Assembly: GCA_002730525.1 (NCBI GenBank)
Contig: PCAK01000009.1
Location: 1 to 62,726, forward strand
Direction: 5' to 3'
DNA from: Acidobacteriota bacterium
Lineage (GTDB): Bacteria > Acidobacteriota > Vicinamibacteria > Vicinamibacterales > UBA823
DNA length: 62,726 nucleotides
Shown: in pieces, positions 61,698 through 62,726 of the stretch
Position numbering within the stretch: the stretch's first letter is position 1
Layout of the letters: every line of letters starts with the position of its first letter
Made by a program: the position numbers and the translations under genes
Notes under the pieces: generated by a model
The model's database searches: none
Seen by the model: the letters and a program-made list of their open reading frames with translations, nothing else
Told to the model about the DNA's origin: nothing

Positions 61698-62051
61698 TTA
61701 GGTAACCACGATCCACAAGAGCAGAGCGGTACCCAAGGCACCGCCGACAACTCCGAAGATGGCGCGACCCATTCCGTGCTTCGTCGGATGTTTTCGCAAG
61801 TCTCGAATTGCTAAAATACCGAGCACCAAGGCAAGAGGCGCGGGAAAGACCAATAGCGCAAAGAGTCCAGCATAGCCTGCGGCAATCGCCAGGCCAGACC
61901 GGCCCACAGGCAGCAGCATGCGCATGATCGCACTGTCTTCGGGATCGCCGGTGGCGGTCTGCTGGGCAGCAGGCTGAATGACCTCACCACACTTCGTGCA
62001 GCGAAAGTTGTTGTCGTCGTTAGCCGATCCGCAGTTTGGACAGAACATCAC
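61698..62051 (-). CDS. Zinc-ribbon protein with DUF4190-like membrane domain
   Basis: A 117-residue protein. It starts MFCPNCGSANDDNNFRCTKCG (read as FCPNCG and FRCTKCG), a zinc ribbon like that of its downstream neighbour. A polar linker precedes two membrane helices (GLFALLVFPAPLALVLGILAI and GRAIFGVVGGALGTALLLWIV) with the connecting IRDLRKHPTKHGMGRA, the DUF4190 pattern. The two ribbons share the NDDN-x-x-x/y-C core, suggesting duplication of one module onto different membrane domains. Confidence 0.82.
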   Translation of the reverse strand: MMFCPNCGSANDDNNFRCTKCGEVIQPAAQQTATGDPEDSAIMRMLLPVGRSGLAIAAGYAGLFALLVFPAPLALVLGILAIRDLRKHPTKHGMGRAIFGVVGGALGTALLLWIVVT

Positions 62052-62054
62052 ACC

Positions 62055-62381
62055 CTAAATCAGAAGTAGCGGACTCATCGTGCCTGGTGACGCCGATCCT
62101 CCCGCCTGATTGATGCCAATACCCTTTCCAGCCGACGTGACCAGCCCTAACGGCTCGCCACCTCCAAACCGCTGACAAAGGCCTCCAAAGTAGCACGATA
62201 CGGGGCCGAGACGCGTGACGCACTCAAGGGGCATGGGCTGCCAGGAAACAGGCCCAATCGTAGGCGTAGGCGTCAGCGGTGGCAACGCTGTCTGCCGAGC
62301 GGCGCAATCGAAGGAATTTGCAAGAAACCCGTCCGAGGACCCTCGGCCTTCGTGCAAATCAGATCGGCCGAAGGACGACAA
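62055..62381 (-). CDS. Doubtful small frame upstream of the zinc-ribbon genes
   Basis: A 108-codon frame ending three bases before the zinc-ribbon gene start. It is Pro/Gly rich (LPPLTPTPTIGPVSWQPMP, FGGGEPLGLVTSAGKGIG) and has no signal peptide or recognised domain. The close spacing would fit an operon, but composition is also what non-coding DNA of this GC content gives. I see nothing else between 62052 and 62407. Confidence 0.2.
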   Translation of the reverse strand: MSSFGRSDLHEGRGSSDGFLANSFDCAARQTALPPLTPTPTIGPVSWQPMPLECVTRLGPVSCYFGGLCQRFGGGEPLGLVTSAGKGIGINQAGGSASPGTMSPLLLI

Positions 62382-62407
62382 GTCTTCTCTGCACTAGAGG
62401 ATATGAA

Positions 62408-62457
62408 TGGCGCGCCCGCCAGGACTCGAACCTGGGACCCTCGGCTTGGTAGGCCGA
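62408..62457 (-). pseudogene. 3' half of a tRNA, with encoded CCA
   Basis: On the minus strand TCGGC CTACCAA GCCGA forms a full anticodon stem-loop, followed by variable GGGTC, the T arm CCAGG TTCGAGT CCTGG, the acceptor 3' strand CGGGCGC, discriminator G and CCA (62408-62410). The 5' part is replaced by unrelated sequence from 62458 on. Its acceptor strand pairs perfectly with GCGCCCG of the 5' half at 56929-56935. It looks like the att duplicate left at the far end of an integrated element that would lie to the right. Confidence 0.8.
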
Positions 62458-62646
62458 GGACCTCGACGCTCGACGCCTAGCAGACGGTCGTCGTAGGAGT
62501 CCTGAGCATCTATGCGTCGCGCAGACTGGTGAAATACCGAAAGATCGTACTCGCCGACCGCCGCCGACTACCGTCCCGCCGGCACCCGCATAGCGGCTTG
62601 TCAATGTTCAGTGTGTTTCGTCAACTCTCTTCCGAGTTCGTCGTAG
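62458..62646. other. Right-end DNA without a recognised gene
   Basis: No frame with family similarity is visible between the 3' tRNA half and the possible IS end. A minus-strand frame runs through both the tRNA half and this stretch and is a chance opening. Confidence 0.4.
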
Positions 62647-62726
62647 TGACCTGCCCCCAATGATGGTCCACTTATTATGAGAGAGATCGGGTTAGATTTC
62701 CCCTCTCATCAGCCAGCCCGGTCTGC
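62647..62726. mobile_element. Possible terminus of an IS3-like insertion sequence
   Basis: TGACCTGCCCCCAA at 62647-62660, followed by TGATGGTCCACTTATTATGA, resembles the terminal inverted repeats of IS3-group elements (TGxxCTGCCCCC...GTGGACCA), recalled from memory. The rest of the element, and any transposase, would lie beyond the window edge. No target duplication can be checked here. Confidence 0.3.

Noticed and set aside
56897-62457. Simple insertion of a 5.5-kb element into one tRNA gene
   Set aside because: The halves are in the wrong order for this: on the minus strand the 3' half precedes the 5' half. Separate events or a permutation are needed.
1-62726. CRISPR arrays, rRNA genes and riboswitches
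   Set aside because: No regularly spaced repeats of 25-40 bases, no rRNA signature and no recognisable riboswitch core were found on either strand by reading.

Overview
The window is high-GC bacterial DNA (about 65% G+C for most of its length, visibly lower after about 59.2 kb). It most resembles a soil or sediment Acidobacteriota of the Vicinamibacteria type. The reasons are the stock of secreted metallopeptidases (M1, M28, M61, a HExxHxxGxxH protease of the DUF5117/DUF4953 kind), metallo-beta-lactamase-fold lipoproteins, a sortilin-like BNR protein, a YyaL/DUF255 thioredoxin protein and a tail of an ADOP-type ABC permease. I infer this from gene content; no rRNA is present.

Layout. 1-1.8 kb is the right end of an integrative element (primase C-terminus, excisionase, tyrosine integrase) ending in tRNA-Lys(CTT); two tRNA-Arg genes follow. 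2.2-14.6 kb carries two MBL-fold proteins, a ROK sugar kinase, a YyaL protein, an orphan dihydrolipoyl dehydrogenase and two large secreted metalloproteases transcribed divergently. 14.6-21.8 kb is an aromatic-catabolism neighbourhood: FadR-type regulator, LigB-like dioxygenase, HD protein, Fe-S reductase-like protein and LigJ-like hydratase, mixed with broken genes. 21.8-26.6 kb encodes envelope proteins (DUF481, Omp85-type, a DoxX-like/DUF4399 fusion). 26.6-30.9 kb is a tightly coupled operon of ferredoxin, aldehyde ferredoxin oxidoreductase (AOR), SoxC-like molybdoenzyme and SoxD-like cytochrome. 31.2-47.2 kb holds an MBL lipoprotein, pxpA, an AcuI/Acs pair, M28 and M61 peptidases, an exported alanine racemase next to a Tat-exported PLP enzyme, the BNR protein and a TlpA-like thioredoxin. 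47.3-56.6 kb has a B12-binding radical SAM protein, LemA with M48 peptidase, and etfB-etfA-acyl-CoA dehydrogenase. 56.6-62.7 kb is a junction-rich, lower-GC accessory region bounded by two complementary halves of one tRNA gene; it holds a PA14-like/membrane protein, an orphan TupA-type tungstate-binding lipoprotein and small zinc-ribbon membrane proteins.

How it fits together. Much of the content points to exported protein and peptide breakdown, with uptake of small carbon compounds through CoA chemistry (Acs/AcuI, ETF/acyl-CoA dehydrogenase), aldehyde oxidation (AOR) and remnants of ring-cleavage catabolism. A tungstate-binding protein and a probable tungsten enzyme occur in the same window, though 30 kb apart.

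The most striking large-scale pattern is the number of deletion scars: gene heads, gene tails, or a head fused to its own tail. They affect a GH15 hydrolase, an ABC substrate-binding protein, HpaB, an amidohydrolase, a sulfatase, a Ser/Thr kinase, a VOC protein, an ADOP permease, an acyl-CoA dehydrogenase, a serine hydrolase and an FRG-domain protein. The best candidates for new biology are the AOR-SoxCD operon with its 26-bp palindromic operator, the pair of exported PLP enzymes, and the permuted split tRNA bounding the right-hand region.
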